DNA from: Victivallales bacterium
Lineage (GTDB): Bacteria > Verrucomicrobiota > Lentisphaeria > Oligosphaerales > Oligosphaeraceae
Assembly (NCBI GenBank): GCA_017431185.1
Contig: JAFRLP010000568.1
Span: forward strand, 1 to 6,784
Reading direction: 5' to 3'
Length of the DNA stretch: 6,784 nt
Of this stretch, positions 1 to 6,167 are shown piece by piece. A model generated the notes under the pieces. That model was not told the origin of the DNA and searched no databases. It was given only the letters and a program-made list of their open reading frames with translations. The stretch's first letter is position 1; each line of letters starts with the position of its first letter. Position numbers and translations under genes: made by a program.

Positions 1-1
1 G

Positions 2-550
2 ATTCCGAATCCCGTCACCCGCCAATACAACTACGAGAAAATGCTGACCATGTACAACGACACCCTTCAGGGCAGGGCGAAGTACCTGGGCATTCTCATG
101 GGGGCGACTCCGCAGGCGATTGAGGACAAGCGGCGCGGAATATACAGTTACGAGGCACTGCGCTCACGCCTGGCCGAAGGCAGGTTCTCCCGTCCTGGCG
201 CACGGGACCTTCTTGCCCCCGTCATCCGCCTGGAGCCGCTGACGGCGGAGGAGATGCTGGTGCTCTGCGAAAAACTCTCCGAAATGCACGCCTCGCTCTA
301 TGGGCATGGACGCAAGCCAACGACCGAGGAACTCGTCTCCTTCCTGAAAATCGAGTACGGGCGCATCGGGGCTGACCAGAACATCACGCCGCGGGAGGTC
401 ATCAGGGATTTCATTGAACTGATGGATTTGCTCTACCAGAACCCCGCCATGAACATTGCCGAAACGCTGGCCTCCAATGACTTCGCCTACGCCAAGTCGG
501 AGGCTGTCGCCGATGAGGCGAAGCCCGCCTTCGCGGAGTTCACCATCTGA
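2..550 (+). CDS. brxD: BrxD-type (DUF2791) ATP-binding protein, C-terminal part, 5' end outside window
   Basis: The reading frame is open from the left edge and ends at TGA 548-550, giving 182 residues. ATG 41 is not taken as the start because the frame continues upstream and the residues before it (NYEKML around fragment residues 10-15) fit the family pattern. The segment GATPQAIEDKRRGIYSYEAL (about residues 34-53), followed by RSRL, matches from memory the conserved 'GGTPEFL.D.RRGL.SYEALRSRL' block of DUF2791/BrxD ATPases. The following 'VIRLEPLT.EE' and 'TPREVIRDFIELMDLL' segments also fit. These are P-loop ATPases of BREX type 2 and 6 phage-defence operons, also found in TerB-linked modules; their exact mechanism is not settled. 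Walker A and B motifs would lie upstream and cannot be checked. The gene ends 11 bases before the helicase, so the two are probably co-transcribed. Family membership is fairly sure; the brxD symbol assumes a BREX context that is not visible here. Confidence 0.8.
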   Translation: MPNPVTRQYNYEKMLTMYNDTLQGRAKYLGILMGATPQAIEDKRRGIYSYEALRSRLAEGRFSRPGARDLLAPVIRLEPLTAEEMLVLCEKLSEMHASLYGHGRKPTTEELVSFLKIEYGRIGADQNITPREVIRDFIELMDLLYQNPAMNIAETLASNDFAYAKSEAVADEAKPAFAEFTI

Positions 551-561
551 GAGCCGCGCAC

Positions 562-2799
562 ATGGATGTCTTTCGCAGATACGCCCCGTTTATCCAGGAC
601 TTCATCTACCGCTCCGGCTGGCAGTGCCTCCGAGGCGTCCAGAACGCCGCGGGGGAGGCGATTTTCGGCACGGAGGAGAATGTCCTGCTGACCGCCTCCA
701 CCGCCTCGGGCAAGACCGAGGCCGCGTTTTTCCCGATACTGACCCTGCTGGATGAGAGGCCGCCGCTCAGCGTCGGCGCGCTCTACATCGCCCCGCTGAA
801 GGCCCTGATCAATGACCAGTTTGGCAGGCTGGAGGAACTTTGCGGGGAGGCGGGCATTCCCGTCACCCGATGGCACGGCGATGTCCCGCAGTCGCGGAAG
901 CGCCGTCTGCTGCGCAAGCCGTCGGGCATTCTGCAAATCACCCCTGAGTCGCTGGAGGCGATGCTGCTCAACAAGCACGGCGAGGTCCCGTCCCTGTTCA
1001 GCGACCTGCGTTTTGTCGTCATAGACGAAATCCATTCGCTCCTGCGCGGAGACCGGGGCGGGCAGACGTTCTGCCTGATTGAACGTCTCTGCCGTCTTGC
1101 GGACTGCGCTCCGCGGCGCATTGGACTCTCCGCCACGTTGGGAAATCCAGAGGAGGCGGGACGTTTTCTGGCGGCGGGCAGCGGACGCGGCACCGTTGTC
1201 CCCAGGATTGACGGCGGAAAGGAGGTCTGGCGCATCTCCATGGAGCATTTCTTCACTGCGGCGCCGCAGGCGGATGAGGGCGGGCAACCCGCCGTGGGAA
1301 GTCCGCCGCTGGAGCAGGCGACCGACACTGTGCCGAAGGCGGCGGACCCAGGCATCGGCTTCATCTTCGAGCACACGCGTGGGAAGAAATGCCTTGTGTT
1401 CACCAATTCACGGGAGGAGTGCGAGACGGTATGCCAGAGCCTGCGCCAGTACTGCGAGGTGAACCATGAACCCGAAAGGTTTCTCATTCACCACGGCAAC
1501 CTCTCCGCTTCCTTCCGCGAAAGCGCCGAGGCGGAGATGAAGGACGATGGCTCGCTCAACTCCATCTGCGCAACCGCCACTCTGGAACTGGGCATTGACA
1601 TCGGACGGCTGGAAAGGGCATTCCAGATTGACGCGCCGTTCACCGTCTCGGGGTTTCTGCAGCGCATGGGCAGGACGGGGCGTCGCGGCTCGCCTGCCGA
1701 AATGTGGTTTGTCATGCGGGAGGAGCATCCGGAGGCGCGCGCGATGTTCCCCGATTTGATTCCCTGGTATCTTGTTCAGGGCATTGCCCTGGTGCAGCTC
1801 TATGTCGAGGAACGTTTTGTCGAACCTCCCAAGACCGACCGCCTGCCGTTCAGCCTTCTCTATCACCAGACGATGAGCACGCTTGCCTCATGCGGTGAGA
1901 TGACCCCAGCCGAACTGGCCTCCAGAGTGCTGACGCTCTCCTGTTTCCATAGAATCACCCAGGAGGATTTCCGCATCCTGCTGAGGCATCTACTCTCGAT
2001 GGACCACATCAACCAGACGGAGAATGGCGGACTCATTGTCGGTCTGACTGGCGAGCGTGTCGTGTGCAACCATAAGTTCTACGCGGTTTTTCAGGAGAAC
2101 GTCGAATACACGGTCCATTCGGGGGCCGAGGAACTGGGCACCATTGTCAAGCCACCGCCCATAGGCGACAAAATCGCGATCGCGGGCCGAGTGTGGGTGG
2201 TGGAGGAGGTTGACCACCAGAGACGGGAGCTTTACTGCACGCTGGTGAAGGGAAACATCCCCGCCTATTTCGGCGATGTGGCTGGCGACATCCACACGCG
2301 GATACTGGAGCGGATGCATCATGTGCTTGCCGAACAGAAGAACTACCCGTACCTGATGCAGCGCGCCGCATGCCGACTGCGGGACGCGCGGGAGACTTTC
2401 AGGAAATCAGGCATGGAGGCGCATCCGCTGCTGAATCTGGGCGGCAGGATGTGGGTGCTTTTCCCATGGCTGGGGAGTTATGCTTTTCTGGCTCTGGAGC
2501 GTTTCCTGAAAGTCCGTTGCGCCGAGCGGCTGGGACTCAAGGGCCTGAGCCCCTCCAGACCATATTACATGCAATTCACGATGCAGGTGGGGGAAAACGA
2601 GTTCTATGCCATTGTGGCAGAGGAGGCCGCCAGGGAGTTCGACCCGCTTGAATTGGTCTATCCCAACGAAAACCCTGTCTTCGAGAAGTACGCCGAGTTT
2701 GTCCCCGAGGAACTGGTTCGCAAGGGCTTTGCCTACGGCATCCTGGACATCCGGGGAATGAAAGACAGGGTCATGGAATGGTCGCGTTTCAAACGATGA
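562..2799 (+). CDS. brxHI: Lhr-like DExH-box helicase, BrxHI type
   Basis: This complete 745-residue superfamily 2 helicase is predicted to use ATP to move along or remodel nucleic acid in the cytoplasm. Motifs in order: Q-motif-like Gln27; motif I TASTASGKT (44-52); Ia IAPLKALINDQ (76-86); II DEIH (155-158); III SAT (190-192); IV around CLVFTNSREE; V TATLELGIDIG (338-348); VI QRMGRTGRRG (367-376). All catalytic motifs are intact. The C-terminal half (about 400-745) has the winged-helix and beta-barrel character of Lhr proteins, including 'IAGRVWVVEEVD'. A low-complexity insert (about 235-265) separates motifs III and IV. Length and the 'TASTASGKTEAA' Walker A resemble BrxHI helicases. The start is ATG 562; only a weak GAG (551-553) precedes it, so translation may be coupled to the upstream gene. 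A BrxD-BrxHI order at an operon's 3' end is typical of BREX types 2 and 6. The helicase call is very sure; the BREX role is inferred from the neighbour. Confidence 0.9.
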   Translation: MDVFRRYAPFIQDFIYRSGWQCLRGVQNAAGEAIFGTEENVLLTASTASGKTEAAFFPILTLLDERPPLSVGALYIAPLKALINDQFGRLEELCGEAGIPVTRWHGDVPQSRKRRLLRKPSGILQITPESLEAMLLNKHGEVPSLFSDLRFVVIDEIHSLLRGDRGGQTFCLIERLCRLADCAPRRIGLSATLGNPEEAGRFLAAGSGRGTVVPRIDGGKEVWRISMEHFFTAAPQADEGGQPAVGSPPLEQATDTVPKAADPGIGFIFEHTRGKKCLVFTNSREECETVCQSLRQYCEVNHEPERFLIHHGNLSASFRESAEAEMKDDGSLNSICATATLELGIDIGRLERAFQIDAPFTVSGFLQRMGRTGRRGSPAEMWFVMREEHPEARAMFPDLIPWYLVQGIALVQLYVEERFVEPPKTDRLPFSLLYHQTMSTLASCGEMTPAELASRVLTLSCFHRITQEDFRILLRHLLSMDHINQTENGGLIVGLTGERVVCNHKFYAVFQENVEYTVHSGAEELGTIVKPPPIGDKIAIAGRVWVVEEVDHQRRELYCTLVKGNIPAYFGDVAGDIHTRILERMHHVLAEQKNYPYLMQRAACRLRDARETFRKSGMEAHPLLNLGGRMWVLFPWLGSYAFLALERFLKVRCAERLGLKGLSPSRPYYMQFTMQVGENEFYAIVAEEAAREFDPLELVYPNENPVFEKYAEFVPEELVRKGFAYGILDIRGMKDRVMEWSRFKR

Positions 2800-2801
2800 G
2801 G

Positions 2802-2822
2802 TTCCGACTGGAAAAGTCGGGA
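2802..2822 (+). terminator. Hairpin just after helicase stop, possible weak terminator
   Basis: An 8-bp stem (TTCCGACT at 2802-2809 paired with AGTCGGGA at 2815-2822, one G-T wobble) encloses a GGAAA loop and starts three bases after the TGA. The downstream tract is A-rich and then TATTTTAT (2831-2838), not a clean run of T, so intrinsic termination is uncertain. Its place at the end of the defence operon supports a role in ending or stabilising that transcript. Confidence 0.4.
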
Positions 2823-2844
2823 AAAGATGGTATTTTATCTCCAG

Positions 2845-2890
2845 GCCAATGTCATATTGACATGAACGCCATTTGACGGTTGGCATGAAC
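2845..2890 (+). promoter_or_regulatory. Operator-like palindrome and direct repeat upstream of flavodiiron gene
   Basis: A perfect palindrome ATGTCA-TAT-TGACAT occupies 2849-2863. Its right half begins a second pattern: TTGACATGAAC (2857-2867) recurs as TTGGCATGAAC (2880-2890), 10 of 11 bases identical with a 23-bp period, close to two helical turns. GCCAA (2845-2849) and TTGGC (2880-2884) form an outer inverted repeat. Such an arrangement 28-70 bp before a start codon is what a dimeric transcription factor site looks like. A weak extended -10 (TG-T-CATATT, 2850-2858) overlaps the palindrome, which would suit a repressor, but no good -35 accompanies it. The regulator cannot be named from sequence. 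Confidence 0.45.
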
Positions 2891-2906
2891 ATTCCGAATG
2901 AATAGT

Positions 2907-2911
2907 GGGAG
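2907..2911 (+). promoter_or_regulatory. Ribosome binding site of flavodiiron gene
   Basis: GGGAG lies six bases before ATG 2918 and is the clearest Shine-Dalgarno sequence in the window. It fixes the start codon, and the protein's family-typical N-terminus (MKITDDIRYIGVNDHDVDLFE) agrees. Confidence 0.7.
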
Positions 2912-2917
2912 CATTGA

Positions 2918-4708
2918 ATGAAAATCACAGATGACATCAGGTACATCGGCGTGAATGACCATGACGTTGACCTTTTCGAGGGGCAGTATGTCGTCCCAAA
3001 CGGCATGGCGTACAATTCATACGCCATCATTGATGACAAGACCGCCGTCATGGACACCGTTGACGCTCGTTTCCTCCATGAATGGCTTGACAAAATCCAG
3101 GAGGCCCTCGGGAACCGCAAGCCCGACTATCTCATCATCCAGCACATGGAGCCTGACCACTCCGCGAACATCGCCAACTTCATGTCCCTTTTCAAGGACA
3201 CCACCATCGTCTCCTCCGCCAAGGCGTTCGCCATGATGCAGAACTTCTTCGGGACGGACTACGCGGACCGCCGCATCGTCGTCGGCGAAGGCGACACGCT
3301 CTGCCTCGGCAAGCACACCCTCACGTTTGTGGCGGCCCCGATGGTTCACTGGCCTGAGGTCATCGTCACCTACGACTCGCAGGACAAGGTGCTGTTCTCG
3401 GCGGATGGTTTCGGCAAGTTCGGAGCCTTGGACGTGGAGGAGGATTGGGCCTGCGAGGCGCGGAGATACTACATCGGCATTGTCGGCAAGTACGGCGCAC
3501 AGGTTCAGGCCCTGCTCAAAAAGGCGGCCACCCTGGACATCCAGACCATCTGCCCGACTCATGGCCCCGTGCTGACGGAGAATCTCGGCTACTACCTCAA
3601 CCTCTATAACCTCTGGTCGTCCTACACGCCTGAAAGCGACGGAGTCGTCATCGCCTACACCTCGGTTTACGGCCACACGAAGGCCGCCGTGGAGATTCTG
3701 GAGGAGAAGCTCAAGGCTGCGGGCTGCCCGAAGGTCGCCGTCCACGACCTGGCGCGGGGAGACATGGCGGAGGCGGTGGAGGATGCGTTCCGCTACGGAA
3801 AAATCGTGCTTGCCACGACCACCTACAACGCCGAAATCTTTCCCTTCATGCACACCTTCATCGAGCATCTGGTCGAGCGCAACTACCAGAACCGCACGGT
3901 CGCCCTCATCGAGAACGGCAGTTGGGCCCCTCTGGCGGCGAAGGTCATGCGCGGATTGCTTGAGAAATGCAAGAACATAACGTTTGCGGCGAACACCGTC
4001 CACATCAAGTCCGCGCTCAATGACGAGAGCAGGGGGCAATTGGACAAACTGGCGGATGAACTTTGCCAGGAGTACATAGCCAAGCAGGAGAAGACCGCCA
4101 ACAAGAACGACCTTACGGCGCTGTTCAACATCGGGTATGGCCTCTACGTCGTCACCAGCAATGACGGCAAGAAGGACAACGGCCTCATCGTCAACACCGT
4201 GTCGCAGGTGACGAATACGCCGAACCGCATCGCCGTCACCATCAACAAGCAGAACTACTCCCACTACATCATCAAGCAGACGGGCAAGATGAACCTCAAC
4301 TGCCTTTCGGAGGAGGCCACGTTTGCGGTGTTCGAGAGGTTTGGTTTCCAGAGCGGACGGAACACGGACAAGTTCCAGGGCGAGGAGTCGCTCCGCTCCG
4401 ACAACGGACTCGTCTTCCTCTCGAAGAACATCAACTCCTTCATGTCCCTGAAGGTGGAGCAGTACGTTGACCTTGGCACACACGGCATGTTCATCTGCAG
4501 CATCACCGAGGCGCGAGTCATCTCCAAGGTTCCGACGATGACCTACACCTTCTATCAGAACAAAGTCAAGCCCAAGCCCGCCACCGCAGGCAAGAAGGGC
4601 TTTGTCTGCAAGGTCTGCGGATACGTCTATGAAGGAGACGAACTGCCCGAGGACTTCGTTTGCCCGCTCTGCAAGCATGGCGCGGCGGACTTCGAGCCCA
4701 TCGCATAG
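2918..4708 (+). CDS. Flavodiiron protein with flavin reductase and rubredoxin domains
   Basis: This 596-residue cytoplasmic protein reduces O2 to water and/or NO to N2O, protecting an anaerobe. Residues 1-235 are the metallo-beta-lactamase-like diiron domain; all expected ligands are present: His76, Glu78, Asp80, His144, Asp163 and His215, with the usual extra His81. Residues about 242-385 are a flavodoxin domain with the FMN loop TSVYGHTK (248-255). Residues about 399-550 are a flavin reductase-like FMN-binding domain, which could take electrons from NAD(P)H. Residues 560-596 are a rubredoxin with Cys564, Cys567, Cys582 and Cys585; only 14 residues separate the Cys pairs, the short-spaced form also seen in rubrerythrins and some clostridial flavodiiron proteins. 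The enzyme may thus carry its own electron chain. Codon use is strongly biased to C- or G-ending codons, suggesting high expression. It appears monocistronic, with its own ribosome site and terminator, and is unrelated to the upstream defence genes. O2 versus NO preference cannot be read from sequence. Confidence 0.95.
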   Translation: MKITDDIRYIGVNDHDVDLFEGQYVVPNGMAYNSYAIIDDKTAVMDTVDARFLHEWLDKIQEALGNRKPDYLIIQHMEPDHSANIANFMSLFKDTTIVSSAKAFAMMQNFFGTDYADRRIVVGEGDTLCLGKHTLTFVAAPMVHWPEVIVTYDSQDKVLFSADGFGKFGALDVEEDWACEARRYYIGIVGKYGAQVQALLKKAATLDIQTICPTHGPVLTENLGYYLNLYNLWSSYTPESDGVVIAYTSVYGHTKAAVEILEEKLKAAGCPKVAVHDLARGDMAEAVEDAFRYGKIVLATTTYNAEIFPFMHTFIEHLVERNYQNRTVALIENGSWAPLAAKVMRGLLEKCKNITFAANTVHIKSALNDESRGQLDKLADELCQEYIAKQEKTANKNDLTALFNIGYGLYVVTSNDGKKDNGLIVNTVSQVTNTPNRIAVTINKQNYSHYIIKQTGKMNLNCLSEEATFAVFERFGFQSGRNTDKFQGEESLRSDNGLVFLSKNINSFMSLKVEQYVDLGTHGMFICSITEARVISKVPTMTYTFYQNKVKPKPATAGKKGFVCKVCGYVYEGDELPEDFVCPLCKHGAADFEPIA

Positions 4709-4719
4709 AATGTAGGACC

Positions 4720-4753
4720 CCAGCCAAGACAAGTTGTCAAGGCTGGTTGTTCT
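4720..4753 (+). terminator. Likely intrinsic terminator of flavodiiron gene
   Basis: Twelve bases after the TAG stop, CCAGCC (4720-4725) pairs with GGCTGG (4741-4746), and inside a symmetric AA/AA internal loop GACA (4728-4731) pairs with TGTC (4735-4738) around an AGT loop. TTGTTCT (4747-4753) follows as a moderately T-rich tail. Stem, position and tail fit a rho-independent terminator on the plus strand; the reverse direction has no T tract. Confidence 0.65.
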
Positions 4754-4770
4754 GGTGATGCGGTTGATAT

Positions 4771-4813
4771 GCCGCGAAGCGCGGCGGAGCGTTACGGCGC
4801 ATATTTGTCGCCG
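4771..4813. repeat. Two GC-rich hairpins in convergent intergenic region
   Basis: GCCGCG (4771-4776) pairs with CGCGGC (4780-4785) around AAG, and ten bases later CGGCG (4795-4799) pairs with CGCCG (4809-4813) around a nine-base AT-rich loop. Together with the terminator, three hairpins stand in a row. They resemble dispersed palindromic elements in form, but copies elsewhere cannot be seen in this window. Confidence 0.4.
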
Positions 4814-4999
4814 ACGCCCCGCCCGCCGCCTTGTTCACCGCGCAAACATGCACTCACCGCCCGCGCGGCTATAAACGATGGGTGGCTTGCCGATGGACGT
4901 TCGCGGCTTCTTCGGCGTGGTTCAATATCAAGGAGCGAGGGATTCCCGAAGTCCGTCGTGATGAGCCAGCAAGCAATATCAGCTCGTCTGTATGGTTGC
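4814..4999. other. Intergenic stretch without a convincing gene
   Basis: This GC-rich stretch separates the 3' ends of two convergent genes. Frames open through it on both strands (for example 4769-5143 plus, 4792-5028 minus, 4869-5234 minus) give Arg- and Ser-rich translations with no recognisable domain or ribosome site, and most run into the transporter gene. No clear terminator for the transporter is visible on the minus strand. It may be decayed sequence or a dispersed intergenic repeat. Confidence 0.4.
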
Positions 5000-5884
5000 T
5001 CAGGAGAGCGCCAGCACCATAACTCCAATGATAATCAACGCCAGAGCCAGAGCCTTGTCCTTCACGTTTCGGTCGTGGAAAAACCAGCAGCCGAATGCAA
5101 AGGAGACGACGCAGTTGCTCCGACGAACCAGCGACAGGATTGAAATCTGCCTTCCTGGGACACTCAGTGCGTAGAAATAAAGCCAGTCGGCGACAATCAG
5201 CAGGATCCCTGTGACCACGATTGTCCAGCGCCATTCAAAACGGCGGGCCTCCATCTTCCCGAGACTGGTCACCAGCAGTGCCGCGCCGATTACCACCACC
5301 AGATTGACGGAGAACCAAAACTGCAAAGTCGTCCGCGGAATCATGATAATTCCCAGCAGATATTTGTCATAGAGCGCGGATGCGGCCCCCAGTAGTGTGC
5401 CGAGCATCAGCAGAATGACTCCACGATGCCGAAGCGTGATGCCCTCCAGCTTGCCCAGTTCCGAGAAGCGGTAGTATCCTGCCAAAACCGTCGCCATGCC
5501 CACTGCCTGGATGAGCGTCGGCCATTCCCGATAAATCAGCAGGGCGCCCATCAGTGTCCACAGGGGAGAACTTGCCCGAACAGGCCCGGCAAGCGAAATC
5601 GGCAAATCTCGCATGGAGTAATACACACACCACCAGCTTCCCGCAACCAATGCCGATTTGAGGGCAATCAGAAGCCACGTGGGGAAGTCGCACTTTGCAT
5701 AGGCAAGGAAATTGCCCATCGCCAGTGTGACCACAAGATAGAATGCGGAGCCAGAGAAAGTCGCGAGAAAAAGCACTGGCGTCACCGCGTTATCGCGCAC
5801 CGCGTGCTTTTTGCAGATGTCATAGAAGCCAAGGGCAAGCGAGGAAAAAAGAATCGGCATCACCCAATTGGAAAGTGATGCCAT
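5000..5884 (-). CDS. EamA/DMT-family membrane transporter
   Basis: This 294-residue inner-membrane protein has about ten hydrophobic helices (near residues 7-25, 34-55, 69-88, 96-113, 119-138, 153-170, 185-205, 220-240, 250-268 and 275-293). It shows the internal duplication of drug/metabolite transporters: 'PVRASSPLWTLMGALLIYREW' type and 'VRRSNCVVSFAFGCWFFHDR' type segments end the fourth helix of... each EamA half, followed by a final helix. Such proteins export or import small metabolites; the substrate cannot be predicted. The frame extends to ATG 5989, but that start is rejected because a promoter candidate lies at 5939-5967, inside the extension, and the added residues are unlike the family. 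ATG 5884 is chosen because TTGGA precedes it with a seven-base spacer and the first helix begins just after; ATG 5908 (eight residues longer) remains possible. It converges on the flavodiiron gene and seems to be transcribed alone. Confidence 0.85.
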   Translation of the reverse strand: MASLSNWVMPILFSSLALGFYDICKKHAVRDNAVTPVLFLATFSGSAFYLVVTLAMGNFLAYAKCDFPTWLLIALKSALVAGSWWCVYYSMRDLPISLAGPVRASSPLWTLMGALLIYREWPTLIQAVGMATVLAGYYRFSELGKLEGITLRHRGVILLMLGTLLGAASALYDKYLLGIIMIPRTTLQFWFSVNLVVVIGAALLVTSLGKMEARRFEWRWTIVVTGILLIVADWLYFYALSVPGRQISILSLVRRSNCVVSFAFGCWFFHDRNVKDKALALALIIIGVMVLALS

Positions 5885-5938
5885 GGGAGTATCCAAATCG
5901 GTCGGCATGGGAAAAGGCAAGGTTGGTTGGCACTGGAT

Positions 5939-5967
5939 AATATACTCCAGCTGATTGGGAAAAACAA
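5939..5967 (-). promoter_or_regulatory. Sigma-70-like promoter candidate of transporter gene
   Basis: Read on the minus strand, TTGTTT (5962-5967) and TATATT (5939-5944) are separated by exactly 17 bp. The -10 matches consensus at five of six positions; the -35 matches only TTG. Transcription would begin near 5932, about 50 bases before ATG 5884. Confidence 0.5.
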
Positions 5968-5973
5968 GAGGAA

Positions 5974-5991
5974 AAATCAAGCAAATCAAGC
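5974..5991. repeat. Perfect tandem 9-bp repeat upstream of transporter promoter
   Basis: AAATCAAGC occurs twice head to tail (5974-5982 and 5983-5991); on the minus strand it reads GCTTGATTT twice, ending seven bases before the -35 candidate. This is a plausible activator site, though two short AT-rich copies could also be chance. Confidence 0.5.
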
Positions 5992-6008
5992 ATTATATTC
6001 AAACGCTG

Positions 6009-6036
6009 TTGAAAAATGACTCAAACCAATTATAGC
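6009..6036 (+). promoter_or_regulatory. Promoter candidate for secreted protein gene
   Basis: TTGAAA (6009-6014, five of six matches to -35) and TATAGC (6031-6036, four of six to -10) stand 16 bp apart. Transcription would start near 6043 and leave a leader of about 125 bases before ATG 6168. The match is modest. Confidence 0.35.
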
Positions 6037-6167
6037 ATTGCGTTCTAAATCCAAATTGCCTTGGACTGGAATTGACTTTTGACAGTCACTTTTAAGCGTT
6101 TTTCCTTGACAAGTTTTTTTTCGGTCGTCGTCCATCAGCTCAACCTTCCACAAGGCTCACACATCAC
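6037..6167 (+). other. AT-rich leader region with TTGAC repeats and T8 tract
   Basis: Three TTGAC sequences start at 6072, 6079 and 6106. TGACT (6073-6077) and AGTCA (6084-6088) form a short inverted repeat, CTTGACAAG (6105-6113) is a small palindrome, and eight T follow directly (6114-6121). The T run lacks a strong hairpin before it, so it is not called a terminator. No riboswitch fold is recognised. The start codon is preceded only by a distant AAGG (6152-6155). Confidence 0.35.

Noticed and set aside
41..43. ATG 41 as the start of the first gene
   Set aside because: The frame is open to the left edge, upstream residues fit the family, and the remaining protein would lack its ATPase motifs.
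487..1374. 295-codon open frame on the minus strand, opposite the first two genes
   Set aside because: It covers conserved helicase motifs on the other strand, is rich in Arg and Gln, and shows no family signature.
3017..4732. 571-codon open frame on the minus strand, antisense to the flavodiiron gene
   Set aside because: It mirrors the strong third-position bias of the real gene, has no recognisable domain, and its translation is a repetitive Val/Leu/Asp/Arg-rich shadow.
4919..4929. GGTTCAATATC resembling a tRNA T-loop
   Set aside because: The flanking bases do not form a T stem and no acceptor or anticodon arms can be built around it.
4769..5143. 124-codon open frame on the plus strand
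   Set aside because: It lacks a ribosome site and a domain, and overlaps the 3' end of the well-supported transporter gene.
6105..6121. Palindrome CTTGACAAG followed by T8 as an intrinsic terminator
   Set aside because: The arms are four bases with a one-base centre, which cannot fold into a stable hairpin, and no plus-strand gene ends upstream.
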